Positions 1 through 6,391 of a DNA stretch of 9,299 bases are shown here, in pieces. The stretch lies in the NCBI RefSeq assembly GCF_050943655.1, contig NZ_JBMNPQ010000057.1:1-9299 (forward strand). The letters are read 5' to 3'. Every line of letters starts with the position of its first letter. Within the stretch, counting starts at the first letter, position 1. This DNA is from Peptoniphilus_A sp050943655. Its GTDB lineage: Bacteria > Bacillota > Clostridia > Tissierellales > Peptoniphilaceae. Under the pieces are notes generated by a model, which was not told the DNA's origin, made no database searches, and saw only the letters and a list, made by a program, of their open reading frames with translations. The position numbers and the translations under genes were made by a program.

Positions 1-1
1 T

Positions 2-421
2 AATAAATTGGAAATGTTGGCATTAGATAGCTTATCATTAAATGATTTATACAGTAGAAATAAGCTTTTTAATTACGAATTTAAAAATGTTGATGTATTA
101 TCTTTTAAAAGGCATGTTTTTAGAGAATTAAGATCTGATAAGACTGTAAAGAGATTTATTAAATCAACTCTAAGAGATATGTATAAAAATGTATTAAGTG
201 ATAAGGTCAACGACCTAAACTCTCACCTAGATTTACAACTTGTTTTTGACAATGAGAACGACAATGTTGAGATTAAGGAAGTTGATGCATATTTAACTGA
301 CGAAGAGCTATATTTTATGAATAAGAAAATTTATAAATTTCTTTATGCTGACTGCTTTAGAATATTTAGGAATGGGTTTTGGGACGGAATTAACGATAAA
401 GTAATTAAGAGATATAAATAA
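2..421 (+). CDS. 3' end of an unrecognised gene (5' end outside window)
   Basis: I do not recognise this protein. The frame is open from the window edge to a TAA stop, giving 139 visible codons. A TTG at 8 and an ATG at 14 are in frame, but neither has a visible ribosome binding site in the few bases available, so the gene probably begins upstream of the window. The visible part is rich in Lys, Asp, Asn and aromatic residues, has no transmembrane segment and no motif I can name, and ends in a basic tail (KVIKRYK). It looks soluble and cytoplasmic. It is separated from ruvC by a hairpin terminator starting three bases after its last sense codon, so it is probably not functionally tied to the Ruv genes. 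That it is a real gene is likely from its length and the terminator that follows it; its function is unknown. Confidence 0.7.
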   Translation, partial: NKLEMLALDSLSLNDLYSRNKLFNYEFKNVDVLSFKRHVFRELRSDKTVKRFIKSTLRDMYKNVLSDKVNDLNSHLDLQLVFDNENDNVEIKEVDAYLTDEELYFMNKKIYKFLYADCFRIFRNGFWDGINDKVIKRYK

Positions 422-445
422 AAGGATAGTTTAACTATCCTTTTT
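421..445 (+). terminator. Hairpin terminator between the upstream gene and ruvC
   Basis: A perfect 10-bp stem, AAAGGATAGT (421-430) against ACTATCCTTT (434-443), closes a 3-nt loop (TTA), and the descending arm runs into a short T tract ending at 445. The stem starts on the last base of the preceding stop codon. The stem is AT-rich and the T tract is short, so termination may be incomplete. Only 16 nt separate it from the ruvC start, which leaves no room for a promoter in between. Confidence 0.7.
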
Positions 446-461
446 AAAGTGGTGAAGATTT

Positions 462-956
462 ATGGTAATTATGGGAATTGATCCTGGAATTGCAATTGTT
501 GGATATGGAATTGTAGAGCTTAAGGGAAATTCTTACAAGGTTTTGGATTATGGTGCTATAACTACAGAGGCAGGAGTGCCTACGCCAGATAGATTAAATA
601 AAATTTACGAAGAAATGGACGAATTAATTAAAAAATATAAGCCCGTTGACATTGCTTTTGAGGAGCTTTTTTTTAACAAAAATGTCAAGACTGCAATTAC
701 AGTTGCCCAGGCTCGCGGTGTAGAAGTGCTTTGTGCCAGGAGAAATCACTTAAATATATTTGAATACACGCCACTTCAAATTAAACAGGCTCTTGTTGGT
801 TATGGAAGAGCTACAAAGAATCAGGTTCAAGAAATGGTAAAATTAATTTTAAATTTAAAAGAAGTTCCTAGGCCTGATGATGTTGCTGATGCACTTGCAG
901 TTGCAATAACACATGGGAGTTCCATTAAATTTAAAGAAAGTTTTAGGATGATATAA
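462..956 (+). CDS. ruvC: Crossover junction endodeoxyribonuclease RuvC
   Basis: RuvC is the Holliday junction resolvase: a Mg-dependent dimer that makes paired nicks in four-way junctions together with RuvAB. The 164-residue length is usual. The RNase H-like acidic residues are all visible: D7 in the N-terminal GIDPG motif, E67 in the FEELFF segment, and D140 and D143 in the PDDVADALAVAITH segment near the C-terminus. The basic stretch GYGRATKNQV (113-122) fits the conserved DNA-binding region. The ATG at 462 has a GGTGAAG ribosome site six bases upstream; ATG at 471 would give a three-residue shorter protein that still keeps the motif. The stop overlaps the ruvA start (TAATG), so the two are translationally coupled. 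Clostridia carry RuvC, whereas many Bacilli use RecU instead. Confidence 0.97.
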   Translation: MVIMGIDPGIAIVGYGIVELKGNSYKVLDYGAITTEAGVPTPDRLNKIYEEMDELIKKYKPVDIAFEELFFNKNVKTAITVAQARGVEVLCARRNHLNIFEYTPLQIKQALVGYGRATKNQVQEMVKLILNLKEVPRPDDVADALAVAITHGSSIKFKESFRMI

Positions 957-1540
957 TGCTAGAATTTATAAAAGGTAAAATCGAGTCAATTGAAAGTGAA
1001 TACATAGTTTTAGAGACAGCAAACATAGGCTATATGATTTATATGGCAAATAGAGAGCTTCTTAGTCTTACTACTAATTCAGAAGTTTTAATTTATACGA
1101 GGCTAATCGTTAGAGAAGATGCGCTTACAATTTTTGGATTTGCACAAAAAAGTACAAGAGATATTTTTGATCTACTAACTACGGTTACAGGAATTGGTCC
1201 AAAACTTGCCATGGGAATTTTAAATGATACGGATATTTCTTATATTCTTTCTGCAATAGTAAATGAAGATGTTAAGTCTCTTACTGAGATACCGGGAATA
1301 GGCAAAAAGACTGCGCAAAGGCTAATTTTGGAACTAAAGGATAAAGTAGAAAAATTACACTTTGACTTTGAACCAATGGAAGAAATTTTATCAAGCATAA
1401 GTCCAAATAAAACTTCTGCTCTTGAGGCGCTCATTTCATTAGGATATAATGAGTATGAGGCAAAAAATGCCTTGGAAAATGTAGATGATAAATTAGAAAT
1501 TTCTCAAATGATTAGAGAAGCTTTAAAATTAATGAGTTGA
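956..1540 (+). CDS. ruvA: Holliday junction branch migration protein RuvA
   Basis: RuvA tetramers bind the Holliday junction and recruit the RuvB motor. The protein is 194 residues, normal for the family. An N-terminal OB-fold (about 1-62) carries the REDA sequence at 53-56, matching the acidic pin that sits at the junction centre. Two helix-hairpin-helix motifs follow, one with TGIGPKLA (78-85) and one with PGIGKKTAQRL (113-123). After a linker near 135-150, a C-terminal helical domain (about 153-194, with EALISLGYNEYEAKNAL) is the part that contacts RuvB in this family. The start ATG shares one base with the ruvC stop, and the ruvB start lies four bases after the stop, so ruvC, ruvA and ruvB are clearly one transcript. 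Confidence 0.97.
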   Translation: MLEFIKGKIESIESEYIVLETANIGYMIYMANRELLSLTTNSEVLIYTRLIVREDALTIFGFAQKSTRDIFDLLTTVTGIGPKLAMGILNDTDISYILSAIVNEDVKSLTEIPGIGKKTAQRLILELKDKVEKLHFDFEPMEEILSSISPNKTSALEALISLGYNEYEAKNALENVDDKLEISQMIREALKLMS

Positions 1541-1544
1541 AATT

Positions 1545-2546
1545 ATGAATGAAAATAGGTTAGTTGAACCGGATTTTTCTGAAGAAGATAGAAAAGAAAA
1601 TAGTCTTCGTCCTAAGTGGTTGGATGACTATATAGGGCAAGAAAAAGCCGTCAAAAAATTAAAAATTTTTATAGAGGCAGCAAAAAATAGATCAGAGCCT
1701 CTCGATCACACACTTTTAAGTGGGCCACCAGGACTAGGAAAGACCACACTTGCTGGAATTATTGCAAATGAAATGGGAGTTAATTTAAAAGTAACATCAG
1801 GCCCTGCAATCGAAAAGCAAGGTGACCTTGCAAGTATTTTGACAAACTTGAATGAAGATGATGTGCTCTTTATTGACGAGATTCACAGATTAAATACATC
1901 TGTTGAAGAGATACTCTATCCGGCAATGGAAGATCACGCCCTTGATATAGTTATTGGAAAGGGACCATCTGCAAGATCCATTAGGCTTGACCTTGCTCCA
2001 TTTACATTAATTGGTGCAACAACAAGAATTGGTATGCTTACATCTCCTCTTAGGGATAGGTTTGGAGTTTTATTAAATTTAGATCTATACGATGTCGACT
2101 CACTTGTTGATATTATTATAAGGTCTGCTGGAATTTTGGATATTCCAATCGAAAGAGAGGGAGCTGTAGAGATTGCAAAAAGATCTAGAGGAACGCCAAG
2201 AATTGCAAATAGACTTCTAAAAAGAGTAAGAGACTATGCCGAAGTAAAAGAAAGAGGAGTTATTACTAAGAAGGTCGCAATGAAAGGTCTTGATCTACTA
2301 GAAATAGATAAATACGGACTTGATAGCATTGATAGAAAAATTATCCTCACTATGATTGATAAATTTTCTGGAAGGCCCGTTGGAATAGATGCTATTTCTG
2401 CTTCTATTGGGGAGGATAGGACTACAGTCGAAGATGTTTATGAACCTTATTTGTTACAAATAGGTTTTATTTTGAGAACGCCTAGAGGAAGAATTGCTAC
2501 TAAGAGAGCTTATGACCATTTTGGAATTAAGTACGAAGGAGACTAA
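1545..2546 (+). CDS. ruvB: Holliday junction branch migration ATPase RuvB
   Basis: RuvB is the hexameric AAA+ motor that pumps DNA through the RuvA-bound junction. The 333-residue length is typical. Walker A is GPPGLGKT (60-67), Walker B is FIDEIH (109-114), sensor 1 is GATTR (157-161), the arginine-finger region is SPLRDRFG (167-174), and the sensor 2 segment is RGTPRIANR (215-223). The C-terminal winged-helix domain (about 255-333) contains the conserved GRPVGIDAIS and EPYLLQIGF segments. The start is fixed: an in-frame TGA lies 12 bases upstream and no other ATG precedes the Walker A region. It has only a weak purine stretch (TGAG, 1533-1536) as ribosome site, so translation probably depends on coupling to ruvA, which ends four bases earlier. 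Confidence 0.98.
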   Translation: MNENRLVEPDFSEEDRKENSLRPKWLDDYIGQEKAVKKLKIFIEAAKNRSEPLDHTLLSGPPGLGKTTLAGIIANEMGVNLKVTSGPAIEKQGDLASILTNLNEDDVLFIDEIHRLNTSVEEILYPAMEDHALDIVIGKGPSARSIRLDLAPFTLIGATTRIGMLTSPLRDRFGVLLNLDLYDVDSLVDIIIRSAGILDIPIEREGAVEIAKRSRGTPRIANRLLKRVRDYAEVKERGVITKKVAMKGLDLLEIDKYGLDSIDRKIILTMIDKFSGRPVGIDAISASIGEDRTTVEDVYEPYLLQIGFILRTPRGRIATKRAYDHFGIKYEGD

Positions 2547-2547
2547 T

Positions 2548-3663
2548 ATGAAAAAATTATTTGTTATTGCAGCATTTTTACTGACGTTAACCATGAGTGT
2601 TTTCGCAGAAGGAAATTATGAAAGAATCGACATAAAAGTAGGGCAAAGCTTAAATAGTGGAAATAAACTTGAATTAGAATCTAAGGACAATTTAGAAATA
2701 TATACAAGTGATTTCCAACCACTTCAAAAAACTGGCAACAAAAAAATAAAAGTTGAATTTAAAAACAACGAAATAAACCTTTATGGCAATAATTATGCTA
2801 TGAAGAAGTTTCCTAAAGACGGAACTTTTGTAATTTATTCGAAGTCTCCTATAAAGGTATCTTCAGTAAAGAGAAGCTACAGAGGAGCAATAAGCTTTAG
2901 AGTAAACGACAATAAACTTGATATTATTAACAATATTGATATGGATAATTACTTAAGAGGAGTACTTCCAAAAGAAATGTCTCCTAGCTTTCCGAAAGAA
3001 TCTCTAAAGGCACAAGCACTTTGCTCAAGATCCTTTGCAATAAATAATTATAATAAATATAGCAAAAAGGGCTACAACCTTGATGATACTACTAATTCAC
3101 AAGTTTATAGAGGCGTAGAAGTTGAAGATAAGAGAACAGATAAGGCAATCGAAGAGACAAAAGGTGAAATTGTAACTTTTAATGGAAAAGTTGCAGAGAC
3201 AATTTTTGGCGCATCTTCAGGTGGATATACTGCATCTGCAAAAGATGTGTGGGGATCAGATATACCTTATCTAGTTTCAGTTGAAGATAATTTTTCAACA
3301 TACAATTGGGAATACACACTTACTCCACAAAACTTTTCTAAACTTGGAGTAAAAGATGTAAACAATATTGTCATCACATCAAAAGATAGTTCTAATAGAG
3401 TAAAAGAAGTAAAAGTATTATCAAATAGTGGCGAAAAAGTGTTAACTGGGAACAAATTTAGATCCTTAGTGGGAAATACTTCAGTAAAATCTACTTTATT
3501 TGATATTGAAAAAAGTGGAGAAAACATCCTTATTAAAGGAAGAGGCTATGGACATGGCGTCGGCATGAGTCAATACGGCGCAGTTGAAATGGCAAAACAA
3601 GGAAAAGTTTATAAGGATATTATAGGTTTTTATTTCCCAGGAACAGTTATAGAAAAAAATTAA
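2548..3663 (+). CDS. Secreted SpoIID/LytB-domain protein (SpoIID-like)
   Basis: The 371-residue protein begins with a signal peptide: MKK, a hydrophobic run (about 4-16), and a likely cleavage after VFA (18-20). SpoIID is a lytic transglycosylase that cleaves peptidoglycan, and related LytB proteins modify autolysins. The SpoIID signatures are present: DNYLRGVLPKEM (133-144), where E143 is the expected catalytic glutamate, QALCSRSFA (156-164), ASSGGYTASAKDVWG (222-236) and the C-terminal GRGYGHGVGMSQYG (331-344). The extra N-terminal part (21-130) is probably a beta-rich region. The ATG at 2548 has AAGGA eight bases upstream and one base separates it from the ruvB stop; an in-frame TTG at 2494 is rejected because it would put 18 residues before the signal peptide. 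A sporulation role cannot be inferred from sequence; general wall remodelling is equally possible. Confidence 0.9.
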   Translation: MKKLFVIAAFLLTLTMSVFAEGNYERIDIKVGQSLNSGNKLELESKDNLEIYTSDFQPLQKTGNKKIKVEFKNNEINLYGNNYAMKKFPKDGTFVIYSKSPIKVSSVKRSYRGAISFRVNDNKLDIINNIDMDNYLRGVLPKEMSPSFPKESLKAQALCSRSFAINNYNKYSKKGYNLDDTTNSQVYRGVEVEDKRTDKAIEETKGEIVTFNGKVAETIFGASSGGYTASAKDVWGSDIPYLVSVEDNFSTYNWEYTLTPQNFSKLGVKDVNNIVITSKDSSNRVKEVKVLSNSGEKVLTGNKFRSLVGNTSVKSTLFDIEKSGENILIKGRGYGHGVGMSQYGAVEMAKQGKVYKDIIGFYFPGTVIEKN

Positions 3664-3696
3664 TAGTTTAAAATTAAAAATTAGATAGAAGGAAAT

Positions 3697-4716
3697 ATGA
3701 AGACAAAAGATTTTTATTACGATTTACCAGAAGAATTAATAGCTCAACACCCAATGGAAGAAAGAGACCATTCAAGATTACTTGTAATGGATAAGGTAAC
3801 GGGAGAGTTAGAGCACAGACATTTTTACGATATAATAAATTATTTAAATCCGGGAGATGTTCTTGTATTAAATGATACAAAAGTACTTCCTGCAAGATTA
3901 TATGGACATAGAGTTGGTAAAGAAGAAAAAATAGAATTTCTCCTTTTAAATCATGAAAAAGATGTTTGGGAATGTTTATCTAAACCAGGTAAAAAAGCAA
4001 AACTTGGAACAGAAATTGAGTTTAGCGACAAGCTTAAGGCAAAAGTTGTAGATATTTCGGAAGATGGTTCTAGATTTTTAAAATTTGAATATGAAGGAAT
4101 ATTTGAAGAAATTCTAGATGAACTTGGAGAAATGCCTCTTCCTCCATATATTACTGAAAAGCTTGAAGATAAGGACAGATACCAAACTGTTTATGCAAGA
4201 GAAGAAGGATCAGCTGCAGCTCCTACTGCAGGGCTTCATTTTACAAAGGAACTTCTAAAAGAAATTGAAGATAAAGGTATTAAAATTTGTTATATAACTC
4301 TTCATGTTGGGCTTGGAACTTTTAGACCTGTAAAAGTTGAAAATATTGATGATCACAACATGCACTCAGAGTTTTATATTTTAAAAGAAGATGTGGCAAA
4401 CACAATAAATGAAGCGAAAAAAAACGGCAACAAAATAATTGCAGTTGGAACAACTAGTGTTAGGACTTTAGAATCTGTTGCAGATGAAGACGGAATGTTA
4501 AGAGCAAAGAGTGGATTTACAAATATATTCATTTACCCACCGTATAAATTTAAATGCGTGGACTCTCTTATTACTAATTTTCATCTACCAGAATCTACTC
4601 TTGTAATGTTAGTTTCTGCTTTTTCAACTAGAGAGAATATTTTAAACGCTTACAATGAAGCTGTAAAAGAGAGATATAGATTTTTCAGCTTTGGAGATGC
4701 GATGTTTATAAGGTAG
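3697..4716 (+). CDS. queA: S-adenosylmethionine:tRNA ribosyltransferase-isomerase QueA
   Basis: QueA transfers and isomerises the ribosyl group of S-adenosylmethionine onto preQ1 at tRNA position 34, giving epoxyqueuosine. The length of 339 residues is usual. Recognisable family segments are YDLPEELIAQHP (8-19), VLVLNDTKVLPARLYG (52-67), LPPYI, YQTVYAREEGSAAAPTAGLHFT in the centre, and the HVGLGTFRPV segment; the C-terminus has the conserved SLITNFHLPESTL run. The ATG has an AGAAGG ribosome site four bases upstream. It follows the spoIID-like gene after 33 nt with no terminator and precedes tgt by 6 nt. Queuosine genes queA and tgt next to ruvAB and yajC is a widespread arrangement in Firmicutes. 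Nothing is missing or odd. Confidence 0.97.
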   Translation: MKTKDFYYDLPEELIAQHPMEERDHSRLLVMDKVTGELEHRHFYDIINYLNPGDVLVLNDTKVLPARLYGHRVGKEEKIEFLLLNHEKDVWECLSKPGKKAKLGTEIEFSDKLKAKVVDISEDGSRFLKFEYEGIFEEILDELGEMPLPPYITEKLEDKDRYQTVYAREEGSAAAPTAGLHFTKELLKEIEDKGIKICYITLHVGLGTFRPVKVENIDDHNMHSEFYILKEDVANTINEAKKNGNKIIAVGTTSVRTLESVADEDGMLRAKSGFTNIFIYPPYKFKCVDSLITNFHLPESTLVMLVSAFSTRENILNAYNEAVKERYRFFSFGDAMFIR

Positions 4717-4722
4717 GTATAG

Positions 4723-5835
4723 ATGTTTGAATTTAAATTACTAAAAGAGTCTTCTGATTCAAAGGCAAGACTTGGAAAAATAATTACAAATCACGGAGAG
4801 ATTGAAACTCCAATTTTTATGCCCGTTGGAACACGTGCCACAGTTAAAACTATGACTCCAGAAGAATTAAAAGATATTGGAGCACAAATTATTTTGTCAA
4901 ACACATATCATCTATTTTTAAGACCTGGTACTGACATTATAAAAAAAGCAGGTGGACTCCACAAATTCATGAATTGGGACAGACCAATTCTTACTGACTC
5001 TGGAGGTTTTCAAGTATTCAGTTTATCTGATAATAGAAAGATTACAGAGGAAGGTGTTGAATTTAGATCACATATTGACGGGAGCAAACAGTTTATTTCT
5101 CCAGAAAAGTCAATTGAAATTCAAAATATTTTAGGTTCAGACATTATAATGGCTTTTGATGAATGTGCACCCTATCCTGCAAGTCATGAATACATCGAAG
5201 ACTCCATGAAGAGAACATTAAGGTGGGCCAAGAGATGTAAAGAACATCACAAAAATGTAGATAATCAAACACTTTTTGGAATAATACAAGGCGGAATGTA
5301 TAAGGACATGAGAGAGATTTCTGCAAAAGAAATGGTCGACATGGACTTTAAAGGTTATTCAATTGGAGGACTTTCTGTTGGAGAGCCAATTGACATGATG
5401 AATGAAATTCTAGATTTCACGACAGACTTCATGCCAAAGGATAAGCCGAGGTATTTAATGGGTGTGGGTTCACCTGATTATTTATTTGAAGCAGTTGAAC
5501 GTGGCGTTGACATGGCCGATTGTGTACTTCCAACAAGAGTTGCAAGAAACGGCACAGTTATTACACATAACGGCAGAATGCCGATTAAAAATGCAGTATA
5601 CAAAGAAGATTTTTCGCCTATTGATCCAGAGTGTGACTGTTACACTTGTAGAAATTATTCAAGGGCATACATCAGACACTTATTTAATGTGGATGAAATT
5701 TTGGGAATGAGACTTGCTACTATACACAATTTATATTTCTTGTTAAATATGATGGAAAACATTAGAGAGTCTATTAGAGGAGATTATTTCTTAGAGTATA
5801 AGAGAGATTTTTATAAAAAATATGGATATAAATAA
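4723..5835 (+). CDS. tgt: Queuine/preQ1 tRNA-guanine transglycosylase
   Basis: Tgt exchanges guanine 34 of GUN-anticodon tRNAs for preQ1, the step before QueA. At 370 residues it is full length. The TIM-barrel active site is intact: D92 in TDSGGFQ is the general acid/base, D266 in the ADCVLPTR motif is the expected nucleophile, and the substrate-binding segments FDECAPYP (145-152), GIIQGG (186-191) and GGLSVGE (215-221) are present. The zinc site is C304, C306, C309 and H335. The ATG follows the queA stop by 6 nt and its AAGGTAGG ribosome site overlaps the end of queA, indicating coupling. Whether the bacterium makes preQ1 itself or takes up a precursor cannot be decided here, because no preQ1 synthesis gene lies in the window. 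Confidence 0.98.
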   Translation: MFEFKLLKESSDSKARLGKIITNHGEIETPIFMPVGTRATVKTMTPEELKDIGAQIILSNTYHLFLRPGTDIIKKAGGLHKFMNWDRPILTDSGGFQVFSLSDNRKITEEGVEFRSHIDGSKQFISPEKSIEIQNILGSDIIMAFDECAPYPASHEYIEDSMKRTLRWAKRCKEHHKNVDNQTLFGIIQGGMYKDMREISAKEMVDMDFKGYSIGGLSVGEPIDMMNEILDFTTDFMPKDKPRYLMGVGSPDYLFEAVERGVDMADCVLPTRVARNGTVITHNGRMPIKNAVYKEDFSPIDPECDCYTCRNYSRAYIRHLFNVDEILGMRLATIHNLYFLLNMMENIRESIRGDYFLEYKRDFYKKYGYK

Positions 5836-5840
5836 TATTC

Positions 5841-5869
5841 TTGTGAACTTTAACATTTATCTGTATAAT
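5841..5869 (+). promoter_or_regulatory. Predicted sigma-A promoter for yajC-scfA-scfB
   Basis: TTGTGA (5841-5846) and a perfect TATAAT (5864-5869) are separated by 17 nt, in the short gap right after the tgt stop. The -35 box matches four of six consensus bases. Transcription would start near 5876, only about 17 nt before the yajC ATG. No terminator lies between tgt and this site, so read-through from the ruv-queA-tgt transcript may add to it. Confidence 0.7.
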
Positions 5870-5892
5870 ATAAATATGAAAGGGGTTTTTGA

Positions 5893-6186
5893 ATGAATCA
5901 AGCAGTGCTGTATCAATTTTTACCATTGATATTAATGTTTGTAATTTTTTATTTCTTTTTAATTAGACCACAAAAGAAAAAGGAAAACGAAATTAAAGAC
6001 ATGCGCGAAAACTTAAAAGTTGGCGACAAAATCATGACAATCGGTGGTATAATTGGAAAAATTGTACTTATTAAAGAAGATTATGTTGTAATCGAAAGCT
6101 CTAGCGACAATTCTAAACTTGACATAATGAAGTGGGGAATTAGCGGAACTTTTAACAATAAAACTGAATTAAAAGAAGAGAATTAA
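5893..6186 (+). CDS. yajC: Preprotein translocase subunit YajC
   Basis: YajC is a small single-pass membrane protein of the Sec holotranslocon, associated with SecD and SecF. The 97-residue protein has one N-terminal transmembrane helix (about 8-24, LILMFVIFYFFLI) followed directly by the hallmark RPQKKKENE basic segment and the soluble LKVGDKIMTIGGIIGKIV core. An AAAGGGG ribosome site lies seven bases before the ATG. It is the first gene after its own predicted promoter and overlaps or abuts the SCIFF peptide gene. In most Clostridia secD and secF are close downstream; here they are not in the window, so YajC must find its partners from a locus elsewhere, or they are absent. Confidence 0.95.
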   Translation: MNQAVLYQFLPLILMFVIFYFFLIRPQKKKENEIKDMRENLKVGDKIMTIGGIIGKIVLIKEDYVVIESSSDNSKLDIMKWGISGTFNNKTELKEEN

Positions 6187-6197
6187 TGGGGGATATT

Positions 6198-6344
6198 ATG
6201 AAATTCGTAAAAACATTAACTAAGAAAAACTTAAAGAAAACTTACGATAAAGGTGGATGTGGAGAATGTCAAACATCTTGCCAATCAGCTTGCAAAACTA
6301 GCTGTACTGTTGGAAATCAAAAATGCGAAAATAACGAACAATAA
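6198..6344 (+). CDS. scfA: Six-cysteine SCIFF ranthipeptide precursor
   Basis: This 48-residue ORF is the SCIFF (six cysteines in forty-five residues) precursor, a ribosomally made, post-translationally modified peptide nearly universal in Clostridia. A lysine-rich leader (1-20, beginning MKFVKTL) precedes a cysteine core with C21, C24, C28, C32, C36 and C43 and the family's CGECQTSCQSAC run. T37 lies five residues after C32, the Cys/Thr pair that I recall being linked by a thioether in studied homologues. The chosen ATG has a GGGGGA ribosome site (6188-6193) and gives the conserved MK start; an in-frame ATG at 6186, overlapping the yajC stop, would add four residues (MGDI) and cannot be excluded. 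The maturase gene follows after a hairpin. The biological role is not settled; a signalling function has been proposed for some clostridial members. Confidence 0.95.
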   Translation: MKFVKTLTKKNLKKTYDKGGCGECQTSCQSACKTSCTVGNQKCENNEQ

Positions 6345-6371
6345 AAGGCTTGAGTACAGGCCTTTTATTTT
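6343..6371 (+). terminator. Hairpin terminator/attenuator between scfA and scfB
   Basis: AAAAGGCTTG (6343-6352) pairs with CAGGCCTTTT (6357-6366): ten pairs including one G-T wobble, closing a four-base AGTA loop. The descending T-rich arm continues as ATTTTTATT. The stem begins inside the scfA stop codon. Only 25 nt follow before the scfB ATG, with no room for a promoter, so scfB probably depends on read-through. The expected effect is more precursor than maturase transcript, or a protected 3' end on the scfA mRNA. Confidence 0.7.
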
Positions 6372-6391
6372 TATTAGAAATGGTGAAGAAA

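Noticed and set aside
2494..2547. Earlier TTG start for the SpoIID-like protein
   Set aside because: It would lie deep within ruvB and put 18 residues in front of an otherwise clean signal peptide; ATG 2548 has its own AAGGA site.
5462..5710. Open frame of 82 codons inside tgt on the same strand
   Set aside because: It lies wholly within tgt in another frame and shows no motif or independent ribosome site.
6186..6197. Earlier ATG for scfA overlapping the yajC stop (TAATG), adding MGDI
   Set aside because: The ATG at 6198 has a GGGGGA ribosome site and gives the MK start typical of the family; the earlier start remains possible but less likely.
6350..6391. Earlier TTG/ATG starts for the radical SAM maturase
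   Set aside because: TTG 6350 lies within the hairpin stem, and ATG 6380 has no ribosome site of its own, its G beginning the GGTGA that serves ATG 6392.
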